DNA from: Hathewaya limosa
Lineage (GTDB): Bacteria; Bacillota; Clostridia; Clostridiales; Clostridiaceae
Length of the DNA stretch: 64,000 nt
Direction of reading: 5' to 3'
Assembly: GCF_030815255.1 (NCBI RefSeq)
Contig: NZ_JAUSWN010000013.1
Location: 1 to 64,000, forward strand
Shown here: in pieces, positions 63,584 through 64,000 of the stretch
How positions within the stretch are numbered: the stretch's first letter is position 1
Layout: each line of letters opens with the position of its first letter
The notes under the pieces: generated by a model
The model's input: only the letters and a program-made list of their open reading frames with translations
Database searches by the model: none
Told to the model about the DNA's origin: nothing
Translations under genes and position numbers: made by a program

Positions 63584-64000
63584 CTAATTTTTAACTTTAG
63601 AATTAGGATCTTTTAGATTAATATCATTAATTTTCATTTTTACATTTACATTAATTTTTGCTTTAGGATATTCCTTTTTCCAGTCTATATTTTTGTATAT
63701 GTTATAATTTTGTCCTTTAAAATATTTTCCAAAGTTTAAAAAATCAATTCTATATTCTTCCTGTGACTTTTTTAAAACTTTTTCAATCTCATATTTAGCA
63801 TCTAGCTCCATATGTTGTCTTATTCTATCTAGCATTTTTACATCTAATTCTTCTCTATAGTATTGATACTTTATACTACTAACAAGTTTTAGATCTATAT
63901 CTATAATAGGTGTTCCATTTTCATATCTAGTTTTTATCTTTCTTTTTTTTATACCAACTTCATAAGATATTTGATTTTCAGGATTTCCTGGTCTTGGCAT
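63584..64000 (-). CDS. gerC: Ger(x)C family germination protein, partial
   Basis: About 138 residues of the C-terminal part, running off the right end of the window. YRIDFLNFGKYFKGQNYNIYKNIDW and the beta-rich IDIDLKLVSSIKYQY segment match the C-terminal region of GerC lipoproteins. It precedes the gerA gene on the same strand with 16 bases between its stop and the candidate ATT. The ATG at the window edge is probably not the true start. This is a second, distinct germinant receptor locus. Confidence 0.85.
   Translation of the reverse strand: MPRPGNPENQISYEVGIKKRKIKTRYENGTPIIDIDLKLVSSIKYQYYREELDVKMLDRIRQHMELDAKYEIEKVLKKSQEEYRIDFLNFGKYFKGQNYNIYKNIDWKKEYPKAKINVNVKMKINDINLKDPNSKVKN

Overview
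The window is a very AT-rich, densely packed chromosomal segment of an anaerobic, endospore-forming Firmicute, most likely Clostridium sensu stricto. The evidence is the low GC content, strong GGAGG-type ribosome binding sites, frequent TTG and GTG starts, two GerA-type spore germinant receptor loci, oxygen-detoxification proteins typical of anaerobes (rubrerythrin, desulfoferrodoxin), T-box control of aminoacyl-tRNA synthetases and a B12-controlled ABC transporter. I see no rRNA, tRNA, CRISPR array, insertion sequence, integrase or prophage. I do not commit to a species.

Layout. 1-9.9 kb: a small unknown gene, rubrerythrin with a 55-codon companion ORF, the L-serine dehydratase alpha subunit, a nucleoside kinase with a synthetase-like N-terminus, a DUF421/DUF4363 pair, fructose-bisphosphate aldolase, an NdpA-like nucleoid protein, and a CYTH / DUF5685 / J-domain operon. 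10-20 kb: a membrane protein, T-box-controlled leuS, a RelQ-type small alarmone synthetase with a membrane partner, a DUF2225 protein, a phosphoesterase with orphan flagellar-like FhlB and FliK-like genes, and tyrS. 20-24 kb: a germination locus with gerKB divergent from gerKA-gerKC, then a 52-aa membrane peptide. 24-30 kb: prfC, T-box-controlled trpS, a YfcC-family carrier, desulfoferrodoxin and a small hydrophilic protein. 30-38.6 kb: one giant gene for a 2881-aa NdvB-like cyclic beta-glucan synthase. 38.7-54 kb: M18 aminopeptidase, a cation efflux protein, a two-P-loop ATPase, HelD, a dipeptide epimerase, a cobalamin riboswitch driving btuFCD, PepV, leucyl aminopeptidase and an HD-GYP protein. 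54-59.2 kb: a three-gene, translationally overlapping McrBC-like cassette (coiled-coil protein, McrB-like AAA+ NTPase, DUF2357/PD-(D/E)XK nuclease). 59.4-62 kb: topoisomerase III with a DEDDh exonuclease. 62.1-64 kb: a second germination locus (gerC running off the window, then gerA).

The part most likely to be a poorly described system is the 54-59.2 kb cassette. It has the nuclease-plus-AAA+ logic of McrBC restriction, but its first gene is a separate coiled-coil protein that I cannot assign. Other points of interest are the second gerA, which has no ATG, GTG or TTG at the start of its conserved frame; a 30-bp duplication of the end of pepV; a terminator/antiterminator platform behind the B12 riboswitch; the isolated NdvB-like giant; and several small ORFs that standard gene calling may miss. 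Where an in-frame upstream extension lacks a ribosome binding site or contains one, I used the downstream start and say so.
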